Below, one piece after another: positions 1 through 12,642 of a stretch of DNA of 64,000 bases. The DNA lies in NCBI GenBank assembly GCA_036435485.1, contig CM071598.1:139356148-139420147 (forward strand), read 5' to 3'. The DNA comes from Saposhnikovia divaricata (Eukaryota > Streptophyta > Magnoliopsida > Apiales > Apiaceae). The notes under the pieces are model-generated. The model did not search any database. It was not told where the DNA came from and saw only the letters and a program-made list of their open reading frames with translations. Every line of letters begins with the position of its first letter. The stretch's first letter is position 1. Both the position numbers and the translations under genes were made by a program.

Positions 1-2
1 AT

Positions 3-20
3 TGGCGCCGCTGCCGGGGA
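3..20 (+). other. Primer binding site (tRNA-Asp type)
   Basis: TGGCGCCGCTGCCGGGGA matches the complement of a plant tRNA-Asp 3' end with about one mismatch, from memory of the tRNA family. It sits directly after the presumed end of the off-window 5' LTR and marks where minus-strand DNA synthesis would start. Confidence 0.75.
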
Positions 21-106
21 AGGCAGTATAGTTGAGTTTAGGTTAATTGTTTCTGATTGTTTAGATTTTAATTGGTTCCACAAGTTGTTTTGTTGGTGAT
101 TTTCAG

Positions 107-598
107 GTGTATGCGACGTCGTGCGCTAGAAAATTGGAATTTGACCCTGAAATCGAACGTACTTTGAGAAAGATCAGAAAAGAGAAAGCTAAGATGGGAG
201 ATGCGGAGAATCAAGCTGTTAATGTTGATCTGTCTTCTATTTGGGACCATGAGACACCGAATCCAGCCAATTGCATGTACAAAACTCCAGAGATTGGTGT
301 AGCTCAGTTCCATATTAATCCGAGCTTAATTCAGATGATCAGCAATCAAGCTTTTGAAGGAGACATTGAATTAGAAGACCCACACAGACATCTAGAGCGT
401 TTTGTGCAGATGTGTGGCTCATTCAGAATCACTGGTGTTACGAGTGATCAGATTCGTCTCCATATGTTTCCCTACTCTATTAAGGGAGGAGCTTTGGAAT
501 GGTTTCAGCAACTTCCAAACACTACGGTTGCTACATGGGAGAGTCTTTCTACTGCATTCTTGTCCAAATACTATCCTTCTGACAAGACGCAAAGTTGA
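107..598 (+). pseudogene. gag, N-terminal part (frameshifted from pol)
   Basis: This frame of 163 codons encodes the start of the capsid protein of the Athila-like element. It includes the conserved retrotransposon gag core around residues 85-160, with a GGALEWFQQLP segment followed by a W-x-S-L-x-x-A-F-L-x-K-Y motif. The reading stops at TGA 596-598. The continuation of the same domain is open in another frame from 595, so one base appears to be lost near 590. The true start is uncertain: the ATG at 107 is possible, as is the later ATG at residue 30. I see no other gag start upstream within the window. Confidence 0.7.
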
Positions 599-3500
599 GG
601 ACTATGATTATGAGTTTTAAAGCACAACCGGGTGAAGGTCTATATCAGGCATGGGAGAGATTCAAGGCACTATTGAGGAAGTGTCCACATCATGGCTTAG
701 AAGATTGGCAGATCATTAGTACTTTTTATGGGGCCATGAATGCAGATATTCGTTTGAGTTTGGATGTGGCTGATGGTGGAAATTTCAAGAAGGCACCAAC
801 TACACAGGCTAAAGCACTCCTTGAGGAATTAGCATCTAATAATTATTCATGGGCACCTAGTGGGACGAGCTCAGCAAAAGCAGCACAAGAATCTGAGATG
901 ATCAACATGCTGGCTCAAAAGTTGGATACTCTAACTCAGGAGGTGCGAGGACAAAAGGTAAATGTGAATGCTATTTCTTCACCTATGGAAGGGTATCATG
1001 ATTATGGTGCTAGTCAGAACTCTTATGTGCAACAATTTCCAGAAGAAGCATCTTTTATTCAAGGAAGACAGCCTTGGCCTGTCCAGAATAATTCTTACTA
1101 CAATCCGAATCAAAGGCCAAACAACAATCTTTCTTACAGCAATAATCATGCAGCTAATCCTTCCTATGCATTTCCAAGGCAGAATCAACCTCCTGGTTTT
1201 CAGTCACGACCGCCATATCAAGCACAGCAGCAGTATCAACCTCCACCAAAGAAAGAACCAACTGAGTGGGAGGTTGCACTAAATAAGATTATGCAAGGGA
1301 CTTCTGGGGCATTGGCTAATATGGAATCAAGAATAGATCAGATGGCATCATCTCAAAAGATGCTAGAAACACAGATTGGACAGATTGCCTCAAAGATGGG
1401 TGTTTGTGAGCAAGGGTCTCTTCCTAGTCAACCCGACCAAACTGGTAAAGAGCAATGCAAAGCAATTACTTTGAGGAGCGGAAAAGAGTTGCCCGAGGTT
1501 GAGGTTCTTAAGCCTAAAGAGAGTGATGCTGAGAAAGAGGATAAGCCAGTAGAGATTGCTGTAGACACGTCAGAAAAAGAAGATGAGAAGAAGAAGGAAG
1601 AAGAATCAGAAAAGCCGTATGTTCCTCCTATTCCATTTCCACAGAGACTTCACAACAGGCAGTTAGAGAAGCAGTACGAGAAGTTCTTGACTATGTTCCG
1701 GCAGTTGCATGTTAATATTCCTTTGGCTGAAGCTTTGAATCAAATGCCACTTTATGCTAAATTTCTAAAGGAGATGTTGACAAAGAAGAGGAAACTTGAA
1801 GATGCAGAAACTATTACTCTTAATGCAGAATGCAATGCAGTCATCCAGAAGGCTATTCCTCAGAAATTAAAAGATCCGGGAAGCTTCTCTTTGCCTTGCA
1901 CTATTGGGAAGATGGAAGACATGAAAGCCTTGTGTGACTTAGGGGCAAGTGTGAGTTTGATGCCATATTCAATCTGCAAAAGGCTTGGTCTTGGAGAACT
2001 TAAAAAGACACGGATTTCACTTCAGTTGGCGGATCGTTCTGTTAAGTATCCATTGGGGGTTATTGAAGATGTGGTAGTCAAAGTGGATAAATTTGTCATA
2101 CCTTGTGATTTTGTGGTGTTAGAGATGGATGAAGATGTCGAGATACCCATTATCTTGGGAAGGCCATTCTTGGCTACTGCTGGCACTACAATCGATGTTA
2201 AAGCTGGAAAATTGACATTGAATGTTGGCGAGGACAAAGTGGAATTTGATCTGAATAAAGCAATGAAGATGCCTCCTTTTGGAGCAACTTGTTTTACTGT
2301 TGACATAGTGGATGATATTGTGCAGCTCGAAAATGAACACTTCGTGGGAGCAGAACGGGTGTTAGATGATGTAGTAGAAGAAGAAGCACTTGTTGTTCGA
2401 GACACAGAAGTTGAGATGGCTTTTACACTTTCAGAGGCACCACAGGTTGAACTTAAACCTCTACCTGCTAATTTGAGGTATGCTTTTCTGGGTCCTAATG
2501 ATACATATCCTGTGGTAGTTTCAGCTTTGCTTAGTGATGATGAGCTAGAAAAATTATTACATGTTCTTCGGCAATATAAATCAGCTATTGGTTGGACAAT
2601 TCAAGATATCAAGGGAATTAGCCCTGCTCTTTGCATGCATAGAATTGCCTTAGAAAATAATCATAAGCCTGTGATTGAGGGACAAAGAAGATTGAATCCG
2701 AATTTGCAAGAGGTGGTGAAGAAAGAAATCACTAAGTTGCTTGATGCTGGTATCATATATTCGGTTCCACACAGTCAATGGGTTAGCCCTATTCATGTTG
2801 TGCCAAAAAAAGGTGGGATGACTGTTGTACACAATGAGAAGAATGAATTAATTCCCACGAGAACAGTAACAGGTTGGAGAGTTTGCATTGATTATAGGAA
2901 GTTGAATAACGCTACTCGCAAAGATCACTTTCCCCTCCCATTCATTGATCAAATGCTCGAAAGGTTGGCGGGCAATGAGTATTACAACTTTCTGGATGGA
3001 TTCTCGGGTTACTTTCAGATTCCTATTGCACCCGAAGATCAAGAGAAGACCACCTTTACTTGTCCTTATGGCACTTTTGCTTATCGGAGGCTTCCTTTTG
3101 GTTTGTGTAATGGTCCTTCGACGTTTCAACGGCTCATGAACCACATTTTCTCATATTTTATAGGGAGAGACATGGAGGTATTCATGGATGACTTCACTGT
3201 ATATGGTTCTTCCTTTGAATCATGTCTCGCCAGTTTATCAAAGGTGTTGCAGAGATGTACTGAAACGAATCTTGTTCTTAATTGGGAAAAATGTCACTTT
3301 ATGGTGAAGGAGGGCATTGTGCTTGGGCATAAAATCTCTAATAAAGGCATTGAGGTCGATAGAGCAAAAATTGAAGTTATTGAAAAATTGCCACCATCTT
3401 CATCTGTGAAAGGAATTCGAAGCTTTCTTGGTCATGCTGGTTTTTATCGACGGTTCATCAAGGATTTCTCCAAGTTAGCTCGGCCTTTCTGCAATCTTCT

Positions 3501-4938
3501 CGAAAAGGATCGTGTCTTTGACTTTGATGAAAGTTCTCTTGTTGCTTTTAACAGGCTGAAGAAGGAACTTACTTCTACACCCATAGTTACATCGCCTGAT
3601 TGGAGCTTGCCATTTGAGCTTATGTGTGATGCAAGTGACTATGATGTGGGTGTTGTTCTTGGGCAAAAGAAGGATAAGCGTATGCACGTGATAGCTTATG
3701 CAAGCAAGACTCTTGATGATGCACAATTCAACTATTCCACTACGGAGAAAGAGCTACTCGTAGTGGTATTTGCACTTGATAAATTCAGATCTTATCATGT
3801 TGGGTCTAAGGTGATTGTCTATTCGGATCATGCTGCGATTCGTTTCTTGATGACAAAGAAGGATGCCAAGCCTCGTCTAGTTCGTTGGATTCTCTTACTC
3901 CAGGAATTTAATCTTGAGATTCGAGATAAGAAGGGGTCCGAGAACTTGGTAGCTGATCATTTATCTAGGTTGGACCAAGGAGATGGAGAGGTAGGAGGTG
4001 AAAAACCTATCAATGATAAATTTCCGGAGGAGCAACTTCTAGTTGTGTCCATGTCTACACCATGGTATGCAGATTTTGTGAACTACATTGTGGGAGGAGT
4101 TGTGCCGGATAATCTCTCTTATAACCAAAAGAAGAAATTCTTCTATGATGTGAAGCACTACTATTGGGAGGAACCGCTTCTTTACAAGGAATGTGCTGAT
4201 GGAATGTTTCGTAGATGTGTACCTCATGATGAAGTTCCTCATATTTTCAGGCATTGCCATTCTCTTGAGTGTGGAGGTCATAACAGTAGCATGAAGACAG
4301 TTGTTAAGATTTTGCAGTCGGGATTCTATTGGCCAACCATGCATCAAGATGCTAGAGACTTTGTGGCTAAATGTGATAGATGTCAACGAGTTGGGAATAT
4401 TTCGAGGAGGAACGAGATGCCTTTACAGTCTGTTCTTGATGTGGAAATTTTCGATGTGTGGGGGATGGACTTTATGGGTCCATTTCCATCTTCTTATGGG
4501 ATCCAGTATATTTTGGTGGGAGTTGATTATGTCTCGAAATGGGTGGAAGCTATTGCGTCTCCTACTAACGATGCTAGAGTGGTGAAGAAGTTCCTAAAGA
4601 AGCATGTGTTCACTAGATTTGGAGTGCCAAGGTCTATTATCAATGATGGAGGTTCGCACTTTTGCAATAAACAGGTGGCTGATCTCTTAAAAAAGTATGG
4701 TGTGACACAAAAGGTGGCAACTCCTTATCATCCGCAAACAAGTGGACAAGTTGAGATTTCGAATCGTAAGCTGAAGTCAATTTTGGAGAAGACAGTGGCA
4801 AGTTCGAGAAAGGATTGGTCAACAAAGCTTGATGATGCTCTTTGGGCATATAGGACGGCATTTAAAACACCTATTGGGATGTCTCCATATAGGTTGGTTT
4901 TTGGGAAGCCATGTCATTTGCCGGTGGAATCAGCATAA
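595..4938 (+). CDS. Ty3/gypsy Gag-Pol polyprotein (gag C-part, protease, RT, RNase H, integrase)
   Basis: This open frame of 1447 codons continues gag and then encodes the enzymes that copy and insert the element. The rest of gag, rich in N, P and Q, is at residues 1-250. The aspartic protease with CDLGAS is near residue 446, and the [11 protein letters not shown] segment about 70 residues later. RT lies at about 730-915 with the catalytic FMDD near 862. RNase H carries CDASD near 1006 and SDHAA near 1076. The integrase zinc finger (H-x4-H...C-x2-C) spans about 1215-1262. The DDE core has D in GMDF near 1290, D in NDGG near 1349 and E in GQVE near 1386. The first Met is not a real start, because the frame is entered by a frameshift from the upstream gag frame. 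It ends early inside the integrase after a second shift near 4931. Confidence 0.85.
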   Translation: MRTMIMSFKAQPGEGLYQAWERFKALLRKCPHHGLEDWQIISTFYGAMNADIRLSLDVADGGNFKKAPTTQAKALLEELASNNYSWAPSGTSSAKAAQESEMINMLAQKLDTLTQEVRGQKVNVNAISSPMEGYHDYGASQNSYVQQFPEEASFIQGRQPWPVQNNSYYNPNQRPNNNLSYSNNHAANPSYAFPRQNQPPGFQSRPPYQAQQQYQPPPKKEPTEWEVALNKIMQGTSGALANMESRIDQMASSQKMLETQIGQIASKMGVCEQGSLPSQPDQTGKEQCKAITLRSGKELPEVEVLKPKESDAEKEDKPVEIAVDTSEKEDEKKKEEESEKPYVPPIPFPQRLHNRQLEKQYEKFLTMFRQLHVNIPLAEALNQMPLYAKFLKEMLTKKRKLEDAETITLNAECNAVIQKAIPQKLKDPGSFSLPCTIGKMEDMKALCDLGASVSLMPYSICKRLGLGELKKTRISLQLADRSVKYPLGVIEDVVVKVDKFVIPCDFVVLEMDEDVEIPIILGRPFLATAGTTIDVKAGKLTLNVGEDKVEFDLNKAMKMPPFGATCFTVDIVDDIVQLENEHFVGAERVLDDVVEEEALVVRDTEVEMAFTLSEAPQVELKPLPANLRYAFLGPNDTYPVVVSALLSDDELEKLLHVLRQYKSAIGWTIQDIKGISPALCMHRIALENNHKPVIEGQRRLNPNLQEVVKKEITKLLDAGIIYSVPHSQWVSPIHVVPKKGGMTVVHNEKNELIPTRTVTGWRVCIDYRKLNNATRKDHFPLPFIDQMLERLAGNEYYNFLDGFSGYFQIPIAPEDQEKTTFTCPYGTFAYRRLPFGLCNGPSTFQRLMNHIFSYFIGRDMEVFMDDFTVYGSSFESCLASLSKVLQRCTETNLVLNWEKCHFMVKEGIVLGHKISNKGIEVDRAKIEVIEKLPPSSSVKGIRSFLGHAGFYRRFIKDFSKLARPFCNLLEKDRVFDFDESSLVAFNRLKKELTSTPIVTSPDWSLPFELMCDASDYDVGVVLGQKKDKRMHVIAYASKTLDDAQFNYSTTEKELLVVVFALDKFRSYHVGSKVIVYSDHAAIRFLMTKKDAKPRLVRWILLLQEFNLEIRDKKGSENLVADHLSRLDQGDGEVGGEKPINDKFPEEQLLVVSMSTPWYADFVNYIVGGVVPDNLSYNQKKKFFYDVKHYYWEEPLLYKECADGMFRRCVPHDEVPHIFRHCHSLECGGHNSSMKTVVKILQSGFYWPTMHQDARDFVAKCDRCQRVGNISRRNEMPLQSVLDVEIFDVWGMDFMGPFPSSYGIQYILVGVDYVSKWVEAIASPTNDARVVKKFLKKHVFTRFGVPRSIINDGGSHFCNKQVADLLKKYGVTQKVATPYHPQTSGQVEISNRKLKSILEKTVASSRKDWSTKLDDALWAYRTAFKTPIGMSPYRLVFGKPCHLPVESA

Positions 4939-5353
4939 GGTGTTTTGGGCAACGAGGAATTTGAATTTTGATTTAAAATCTGCAGGAGAGAAGCGTTTGC
5001 TTCAACTTGGAGAGCTTGAGGAGATTAGGCTCCAGTCTTATGAAAATGCTAGTATCTACAAGGAGAAGACCAAATTGTGGCATGATAAGCACATTCAGAA
5101 GAAGGAATTTGAGGTTGGGCAACATGTTCTATTGTTTAATTCAAGACTCCGTTTATTCCCCGGAAAGCTCAGATCGCGATGGTCCGGACCTTTTGAGATT
5201 GTGAAGGTCTATCCTAATGGGGTTTGTGAGATTACTAGAGAAGGGTCAGATGTATTCAAGGTGAACGGGCAGAGACTTAAGCCATACCTGCTAGGAGAAA
5301 CAGTGGAGCGAGGGATGAGCATTCTTCACCTCCAAGCCCCTATCATCGGTTGA
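4932..5353 (+). pseudogene. Integrase C-terminal part, out of frame with pol
   Basis: From about 4932 another frame restores the expected integrase C-terminus: an FWATRNLNFD segment, then a charged helix, then an SH3-like GPF-like-DNA-binding tail ending in a NGQRLKPYL motif. Its first 100 bases overlap the previous frame only as a shadow. The join needs a one-base insertion or two-base loss near 4931. The stop at 5351-5353 is probably the original end of the polyprotein. The sequence just after it (5380-5405) holds a motif seen again in the second Athila-like element at about 25780-25805. Confidence 0.75.
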
Positions 5354-7131
5354 GAATCGGCGTCAAGCTAATGACGTTAAACGAGCGCTTCGTGGGAGGC
5401 AACCCATGTATTGTGAGTATTTCTTTCATGCTTTTCTATAGTAGTGTGTCATTTAGGACATTGACCCATTTAAGTGTGGGGATGTGGTCTCATGTGTTGT
5501 AGTTATATGTATATGCTTTAAAAAATGAAAAATCTAAACAAATTAAAAAAAATTTGAAAAGACCAAAAATAATTCTAACTTTGTGAAGTTTACGTGTTTT
5601 AATGCACCCATGCATGCTGTTAGAATCTTGTGTTTATGGATTCTTTTGATTGAGAAGTGATATGTGATGTTCTTGTGCACACACTTACACTAGCAAGTTG
5701 AAGCTGGTAGACTTATTGAATGTGGTAAGGGACTAGAATGACATGAATATGTGCAAGATAATTTGGTCTATATGCTTTGAGTACAAGTAGGTACATTAGA
5801 GAGACTTCTATTTGGGATTGATTGTGCTTTTACACACCAAGTGAGTTTTGAGCCAATATGCATATCTTTTGCATGATTTTTTCGTTTGCTTGAGTGTCCA
5901 CTTGTTATTTGCAGTGCTAGCACGTGTTTGAGGTCTTTCTTGAGACGCATGACATTAATTGATGACAACATGATAAAGGCAATAGGTTAACCTTATATTT
6001 CCCATATTACCAAACCATTTATACATGATCCATTAGTTCACCCTTTTGAGCCTAATCCTATTCTTTCGGTGACATACCACGTTACTTGCCATTATCCTTT
6101 TTATTGTATTGGCCTTATATTAATTTTGAACCCAATTGTCAAAGGCTAGTATTGTTCTTAAGGGAGTAATAAGGTGTGCATGAAGGGGGATGTTGATGAT
6201 CATACCTTAGGGGGAATATTGAGTTGGGTTGTGTGCTTGTTAGTCGAAATTTGTAAAATATCAATGGATCATTGTTATTGCTTTCTATTAGCTCTCTCTA
6301 AAAAAAAAAAAATTCAGAAAAAGAAAAAAAATATAATAAATATGAGAGCATTCTTATCTTTTGTGATCCTACTTTGATTCGGCTAGTCAAGTTGTATATA
6401 AATAAAAGTTCCAGTGTGGGGATGAAAGTATGGGAGTTGTTAATTTTATTGTTGAGTACTAGCTTTTGACTTAACCTTCTTTGGCTTTACTTGACATACC
6501 TTGTCCCTAGCCCACATTACAGCCCTAATAAAAGACCTTTTGATTGTCATTGATGGTGTATGTTGTGTTGAGGGTTAGATTGATACCACTTGTAAAGCAT
6601 GCTTATGATATTGTTGGAGTTGAGTGTTACACTTACCCCCTTGTTTGGAGTGAATATCTTTTGTGAGTGAACGGTGAGTTGTTGCTTTTGCATAGGAGAT
6701 CCCAGGTTGTGTCTTGACGATGTGCTTTTGTGTGCTTAGCATATTTACCAATGATTTTTGCACTTGACATGGAATTCTGTGATTTTATTCATGTGATTTG
6801 AGTATGCTATGTGGATACTTGCACTTTAGACACCAAGGCATTGCGTATTCATTTTGATTCTTAAGTTGATATGGCATTAGAGGACTTTGTGTGTGTGGTG
6901 TTGTGTTGATGTGTGGTCTTTTGCATGAGCTAGATGAATTTTGAGGGTATATTCACTATAAACCCTCACGAGACCTTACTCGTCCACTAGGGCTACCTAG
7001 GGGTTTAAAGGACTTGTTGCATATGTCAAATGCAACCGTGATCACCTACAGAAGTGGTACTAGTTAGTTAGTAGTGTAATTATTATTTTAGTTTGCACGA
7101 GGACGCGCAAAGTGCCAAGTGTGGGGATATT
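5354..7131 (+). other. Non-coding segment between pol and 3' LTR of the Athila-like element
   Basis: No reading frame longer than about 70 codons looks real, and there is no env-like protein. The segment has short A-rich runs, for example near 6300 and 5520. It also holds two internal copies of the purine tract core AGTGTGGGGAT, near 5475 and 6413, which match the tract that borders the 3' LTR near 7118. Confidence 0.7.
7118..7131 (+). other. Polypurine tract before the 3' LTR
   Basis: AGTGTGGGGATATT lies immediately before the LTR start TGATAG. Such tracts prime plus-strand DNA synthesis in LTR retrotransposons. Confidence 0.6.
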
Positions 7132-8511
7132 TGATAGAATATATTTTATATATATTTTATAGGATTTTATTCCCACATTTACGGTGCTTTTGCGAATAAT
7201 CGTGTCGATTTAATGAGTTTTATTGGAGTTTATTGCAGGAAATAAATAATTGCCAAGTTGAAAGAAATCGAGCATTATTCAGTGGTTTATGTGATTTTGA
7301 GTTCGAGAAATTGATTTGGTGAATTTACGAGAAGAAATGAATAAATTATGGGTTGCAAGAATGTTGAATAAGGTTGCAATTCCTGTCAATTCTGGAGATG
7401 AATTCGAGCTTAAGAATGAACAATGGAGTCTTGTTGTGAGCCACCATGAAGGTTCCAAGGCAAGGAATTGAAGTATGGAAGCTTTGAGAAAAAGAACGAA
7501 AGGAAACGGAGGAAAAACGAAGAAAAAACGAAGGAAATAGCATGCTGAAAAATTTCCAACAGATTTGGAGCTAGGCCGCAGCCTAGCATGGCCGCTGTCC
7601 ATGACGAAAATTTCACTAAAAACCCTCCATAACTTTCCTGTTTTGACTCTATTTGGTATTTTTGGTATTTCCTTGTTGTATAAAACTTCTAGGGCCAATA
7701 AAAACACATTATATCATTGTAAAATCGTATCATCACATAGATATACATATCATATCATTGTAACACGCAGCTTTTAGGGATTTTTCTGGAGAACCATTAT
7801 TTTCTTTGAAGATTGAAGAATAAAGGTTTTTTCTATATTCTTATAATTATGAGTTCTTCTATTAATTCGTGTGTTTTGTTTTCTTCCTTAATTATGTGTA
7901 ACTAAATCTCTAATCTGAGGATTGGGTAGTATTCCTTGGCATTCATGTATGTTTAATTATCTGTGATTTTCTTTCTTTGCTGATCTGTTATTGAGGGCTT
8001 ACTACAATTAGGGGAGTCATGAACCTTTGATTGGATTTTAGGAATTGTGATAACTTGGAATAGGAGTTGCAATTTTAGTACACGATTTAACAGACATAAC
8101 TCGAATATTTGATTGGAAGATTAATAGGAGAGTTGTGAGACTTATAATTCTTGGTGCATAATAGTTTATGATTGTACTTTGATTGTATCACGGAAGTGAC
8201 AATTAAGGTGTAGTCGTAGACTTTATAGTGTATCTTGGAAGGGAACATTATAACCTTAGAAGAATTGTTTTCAGCAGAGTAAGAACGTAGATGTCATAGA
8301 GATATTGAATGTGCATTGAAACCAAGTGAAGAACCCCAGCTCTTGGATTATTTTCCTCATATATTTTATTCTCAATTGATAATTAGTTTAATTAGTTTAA
8401 AAACAAACCAAACATTTATCTACACTTCTAAATTGTGAGAGATAAAATACTTGAACTTGATTCTACATATTAGTCCTTCCCCGAGAACGAACTACAAAAA
8501 TACTACTAACA
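7132..8511 (+). repeat. 3' LTR of the Athila-like element
   Basis: The LTR is taken to begin with TGATAG after the purine tract and to end with ...ACTAACA before the AT-rich array, giving about 1380 bp. Both ends have the TG...CA form. The partner LTR is outside the window, so the ends rest on motif and context. The second Athila-like element also starts its LTR with TGATA. A small GC-richer patch is at about 7565-7605, and short internal frames there are not convincing genes. Confidence 0.7.
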
Positions 8512-10180
8512 TGATATTATTAGTTTATTGTATTAAATAGAACCGTCCGTGATATAATTTGAAAAAGAGAGATTTTAGTTAGAGAAAATAGAAAGATAAC
8601 ATGAAAATTAAAAGATGACATGATTTATGTGAAAAAGGTAATTGATTAGTTTATAGTAATTATAATTAAATTATGTTATTTTACTAAATAAAATTACTCA
8701 TACTTTTTAGAAAATTAGAAATTAATGTTGTCCGTGATATTTTTAGAAAAAAATGGAATTTAATTAGAAAAAATAGAAAAGATGATATGTTTTAGCTGAA
8801 AAGGTAATCTGTTAATTGTTAGTATTATAATATTATTATTTTATTTTTATTAAATAGAAATGCCCGTGATATAATTGGAAAAAAAAGGTTTTAGTAAGAG
8901 AAAAGAAAAAAGGTAACGTGTTTTGACTTAAAAAGGTAACCGTCCATGATATAATTGGAAAAAGAAATATTTTAGTTAGAGAAAATAGAAAAGCTAACGC
9001 GTTTTGGCTGAAAAAGGTAATTTCAGTTAATATTAATTATATTATAATTATGTTATTTTATTAAACAAAACTGCTCGTAGTGTTTTTGAAAAAGAAGAAT
9101 TTTTATTTAGATAAAATGTAAAGATATTGTATTTTTAGGAAATTATTAAGTCATTGAAAAAATAGAAAAGGTAATATGTTTAACCTGAAAAAGGAAATTA
9201 ATTAATAAAGGAGAAATTTTAGTTAGATAAAATATAAAAGATATTGTATTTTACCTGAAAAATGAAATTATTTATTTATTAAAAAATAGAAAAGATAATA
9301 TGTTTAACCTCAAAAAGGAAATTGATTAGTTAGTATGATGGAAATTATTAATATTATTAGTTTATTATATTAAATAGAACCGTCCGTGATATAATTTGAA
9401 AAAGAGAAATTTTAGTTAGAGAAAATAGAATGGTAACATAAAAATTAAAAGATGACATTGATTTTATGTGAAAAAACGTAATTGATTAGTTTATAGTAAT
9501 TATAATTAAATTATGTTATTTTACTAAAGAAAATTACTCATACTTTTTAGAAAATGAGAAATTAATGTTGCCCGTGATATTTTTAGATAAAAATGGTATT
9601 TAATTAGAAAAAATAGAAAATATGATACGATTTAGCTGAAAAGGTAGTCGGTTAATTATTAGTATTATAATATTATTATTTTATTTTTATTAAATAGAAA
9701 TGCCCGTGATATAATTGGAAAAAAAAGAGATTTTAGTAAGAGAAAAGAAAAAAGGTAACGTGTTCTGACTTAAAAAGGTAACCGTCCATGATATAATTAG
9801 AATGAGAGAGATTTTAGTTATAGAAAATAGAAAAGGTAACGCGTTTCGGCTGAAAAAGGTAATTTTAGTTAATAGTAATTATAATATATTTATGTTATTT
9901 TATTAAACAAAACTGCTCGTAGTGTTTTTAAAAAGGAAGAATTTTTATTTAGATAAAATGTAAAGATATTTTATTTTTAGGAAATTATTAAGTCATTGAA
10001 AAAATAGAAAAGGTAATATGTTTAACCTGAAAAAGGAAATTAATTAATAAAGGAGAAATTTTAGTTAGATAAACTATAAAAGATATTGTATTTTACCTGA
10101 AAAAGGAAATTATTTATTTATTGAAAAATAGAAAAGGTAATATGTTTAACCTGAAAAAGGAAATTGATTAGTTATGATGG
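8512..10180. repeat. AT-rich tandem duplication, unit about 837 bp, with nested sub-repeats
   Basis: Two adjacent copies start at about 8512 and 9350. A landmark CCGTCCGTGATATAATTTG occurs at 8543 and again at 9380, and a second landmark at 8861 and 9701, giving offsets of 837-840. Within each unit a core CGTGATATAATTGG plus TTTTAGTTAGAGAAAATAG recurs several times at irregular spacing of about 80-190 bp. No coding frame is present. The array may be the interior of a Helitron-like element whose terminus is at 10292. Confidence 0.8.
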
Positions 10181-10244
10181 ATTTTATCTATAATTGAGTA
10201 AGGGTAAATAAATAAAATCAACAGGTACTATACCGACCGACCGA

Positions 10245-10292
10245 CCAACCAACTAAACTTTTAATGTTTCGGCTTTTATATAATAGTATAGA
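10245..10292 (-). mobile_element. Possible Helitron 5' terminus
   Basis: Read on the minus strand, the element would begin TCTATACTATTATATAAAAG, preceded by A. This resembles the 5' ends of plant Helitrons, which begin with TC and insert between A and T. The body would run left through the 8512-10180 array. No matching CTRR 3' end with hairpin is visible in the window; it may lie beyond the inserted gypsy element. This is an inference from end motifs only. Confidence 0.35.
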
Positions 10293-10623
10293 TTAATATA
10301 TTGTAACATAATATTAAAATTTAAAACTGAGAGACACAAAATTCGATTCTCTTGTTGTACTAAAAAATATTATTATATAAATGTTGAGTTATACTTGATA
10401 CACAATTATTAAAAATAATATGAGTTAATAATAAGTACTAATTATTTAAAAATATGTGTTAAGATTATGCTAGTGAAGTGTAGTTACTTGGCGGGTGGAC
10501 AGTAGTGTTAGAAATGAGCAGCATTATCCATTTTTCTAGTATCCACAATCTTCATGTAAACTTGTGAACCAAAACACTGAGAATAAACTAACACTACTTG
10601 CAACACACAATAAAGGGACAGAA
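10293..10623 (+). other. Upstream region of ndhU
   Basis: This AT-rich intergenic stretch holds no gene. It must include the ndhU promoter and 5' UTR, but I cannot name a TATA box with confidence. An in-frame GTG at 10564 extends the reading frame by 20 codons without a protein-like sequence, so it is not taken as the start. Confidence 0.4.
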
Positions 10624-12136
10624 ATGGCAACTACAGCGGCAGCAGCAACAACTTCACTCTACGGGCCGCGACATTTTCGAAATGTTGCAGTGGTGCCTAA
10701 GATTGGCTACGTAAATATTCGAAGAATAGCAAGGAGCAAATTTTGTATTTGCAGTAGTAGTGAAGGTGATGAGATTAGTACAACTACAGCAACTACTACT
10801 ACTACTAATGAAACAGAGGAGAAGGAAGAGGAGAGCACAGTTGAAGTCAAAGAGGAACCTCAGTTTTTCATTAGTGCTCTTAATGTCGAAAAAGCTATGA
10901 GAGGGATACGTATTTTTTCTATTCTCTGTTCTCATGTTGTTAATTTCTATTTGTTTTAAGTTTGAAGTTGCTATGGTTACAATGCATTGAGTTTTTTGTG
11001 CAGCTCTCTCCGGTTTTGATTATTATGGAACACTTGGATTACAAAGAGGTTGTTCCTATGATGAGGTCGGTACTCACAACTCTTGTCTACAATTATTGGA
11101 TGATAAATTTATTGACTAGTGTTTGAAAAAAAAAAATCAAGTGACTGAAATAGGGTGGAAATTTTGAGTTTCTGAGACGTGATCATGTTTGCAGATGTGT
11201 CGATTTCAACTTTTTCCAAAAATTACGAAATTTGATAACAATGATTAAAATTGAGTTGTGTCTTACCATTCCCGGATTTTGTCTAAATGAATTCGAGTCA
11301 GGGTATAAGTCGGGGCACCCAATACCATTCCTAGATGGCTTTCTGGTGCTTAAGTAAATGATCAATGATTATAAGCTGGAAACTAATGCAGGCTACTAGT
11401 GTCGCTCTGAATGTACTTAATATACTACTAAATGCAGTGTAAAAATTTGAATTTTCAAGCAACAGAAAAAATGGAAGTGTGCAACATATTATACATGGGA
11501 ACATAATCCTGACAACCAAACCAACAGGTGACAGTTGCATACAAGAAAAAGCTTGAAGAAGTGATGAATGAGGGATTAGATGAAGAGGAATGCAGCAAAA
11601 GGGTTGATCTCTTGAAGGTCAGAGAAAATTTTTACACTCTTATTTGACAATCACTAATAATTTGAGTTTGAAAAGGAGAAGTGTATGATTTTGAAGTGAC
11701 GAGTTGAGTAACTGGTATATCATGAGCAGGAGTCACACTCAATATTATCTTCGGTGGAAGATAGAAGATTGTATGATTGGAGCTTGTCGAGGAATGGAAA
11801 TCCAGAGACTTATGTTTGGCCTTTTGAGGTTGACATAACTCAGACTCCGACTGAATTACCTCCTCCGCAGGTGTGCTTTAATTAAAACTAACCATAGATC
11901 GTATGAAATGATAAGCCTATGTGATAGTGATATTTAAAAATAATGCATTCCATATGGAGACCTCAGGTCTTTAACCATCGAGGGTTTGGTGTCATGCGTA
12001 TTAAGATTTGATAGTAATTGATGTGGATTAACTTTGACAGGAAGAGGAGGATGTTGGGCCAACAAGAGCGGTAGGATATTTTCTGCTTGGATGGATAGTA
12101 CTTGCCTTCACATTGTCAATAGCCCTTAATAGGTAG
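10624..12136 (+). CDS. ndhU: NAD(P)H-quinone oxidoreductase subunit U, chloroplastic (NDH complex), five exons
   Basis: Exons are 10624-10909, 11004-11065, 11528-11617, 11730-11870 and 12041-12136, all with GT/AG introns, giving 224 residues. That is close to the roughly 220 residues usual for NdhU. The protein is a J-like subunit of the chloroplast NDH complex on the thylakoid, which moves electrons from ferredoxin to plastoquinone around photosystem I. Residues 1-45 are rich in A, S, T and basic residues, as in a transit peptide. An acidic Thr-rich linker covers about 55-80. A J-like region (SGFDYYGTLGLQRGCSYDE onward) covers about 97-170 without an HPD motif. The conserved YVWPFEVDITQTPTE stretch follows, then one membrane span at about 204-222. 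The family is recalled from memory and not searched. A gene call from single frames would miss exons 2-5. Confidence 0.8.
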
Positions 12137-12642
12137 ATATAAACTTTGTTTGATTCATACTGTTCTATGATATGAAACAACTTCGTGGTTGTTTATATCT
12201 GCTGTAAAATTGTAAAGAAAATTACATTCTCTGTCTTCATTCTGGTTATCTCTGTATCATTTTTAAAATCTCATAAGCAAATTGTAATGTTACATTACTA
12301 AGTATAAAGTACTTGGACATCACAAATGAAGAAACTGTTGTAGTTATCTGTGTGCTATTTTCTTTCTTGTTGATCTTTATTTAGATCACAGGGATGAATC
12401 CTTGTTTTTGGAGTCAGTCCCTCATGAGATAAGTCATCTAAAGAATATTACCATTAGATACTTGTTGACACACAGTACACTAACAGTCTGTAGTCACTAC
12501 TATGTAGTGTGTAAATTGCTGTGAACAGTTAGTTTCATGTCTTAATGTTGCTACATGTTTGTGTGTGTACATCTCGAACAATAAACAATCATTTAAATTT
12601 TCAACTCAAGCATACAATTTTATAAAGATTGCAGTCTGCGGA
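12137..12642. other. Convergent intergenic region between ndhU and the MYB gene
   Basis: This stretch of 506 bp holds the 3' UTRs of both genes. An AATAAA core at 12580 is a possible polyadenylation signal for ndhU. No other gene is seen. Confidence 0.5.

Larger units (their letters stand above)
1..8511 (+). mobile_element. Athila-like Ty3/gypsy LTR retrotransposon, 5' LTR outside the window
   Basis: The window opens at the internal end of the 5' LTR, because a tRNA-type primer binding site lies at 3-20. Gag, protease, RT, RNase H and integrase follow in that order, which is the Ty3/gypsy order. A 1.8-kb non-coding stretch, a purine-rich tract and a 1380-bp 3' LTR (7132-8511) complete the element. 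The protease motif CDLGAS and the long non-coding segment after pol suggest the Athila lineage; no env-like reading frame is visible. Two frameshifts, near 590 and near 4931, break an otherwise open polyprotein. The right flank looks like the 837-bp repeat array, so the element probably landed inside that repeat. The left target duplication cannot be checked here. Confidence 0.88.

Noticed and set aside
7279..7777. Overlapping short frames on both strands in the 3' LTR
   Set aside because: They sit inside an LTR, overlap each other and have no protein-like composition.
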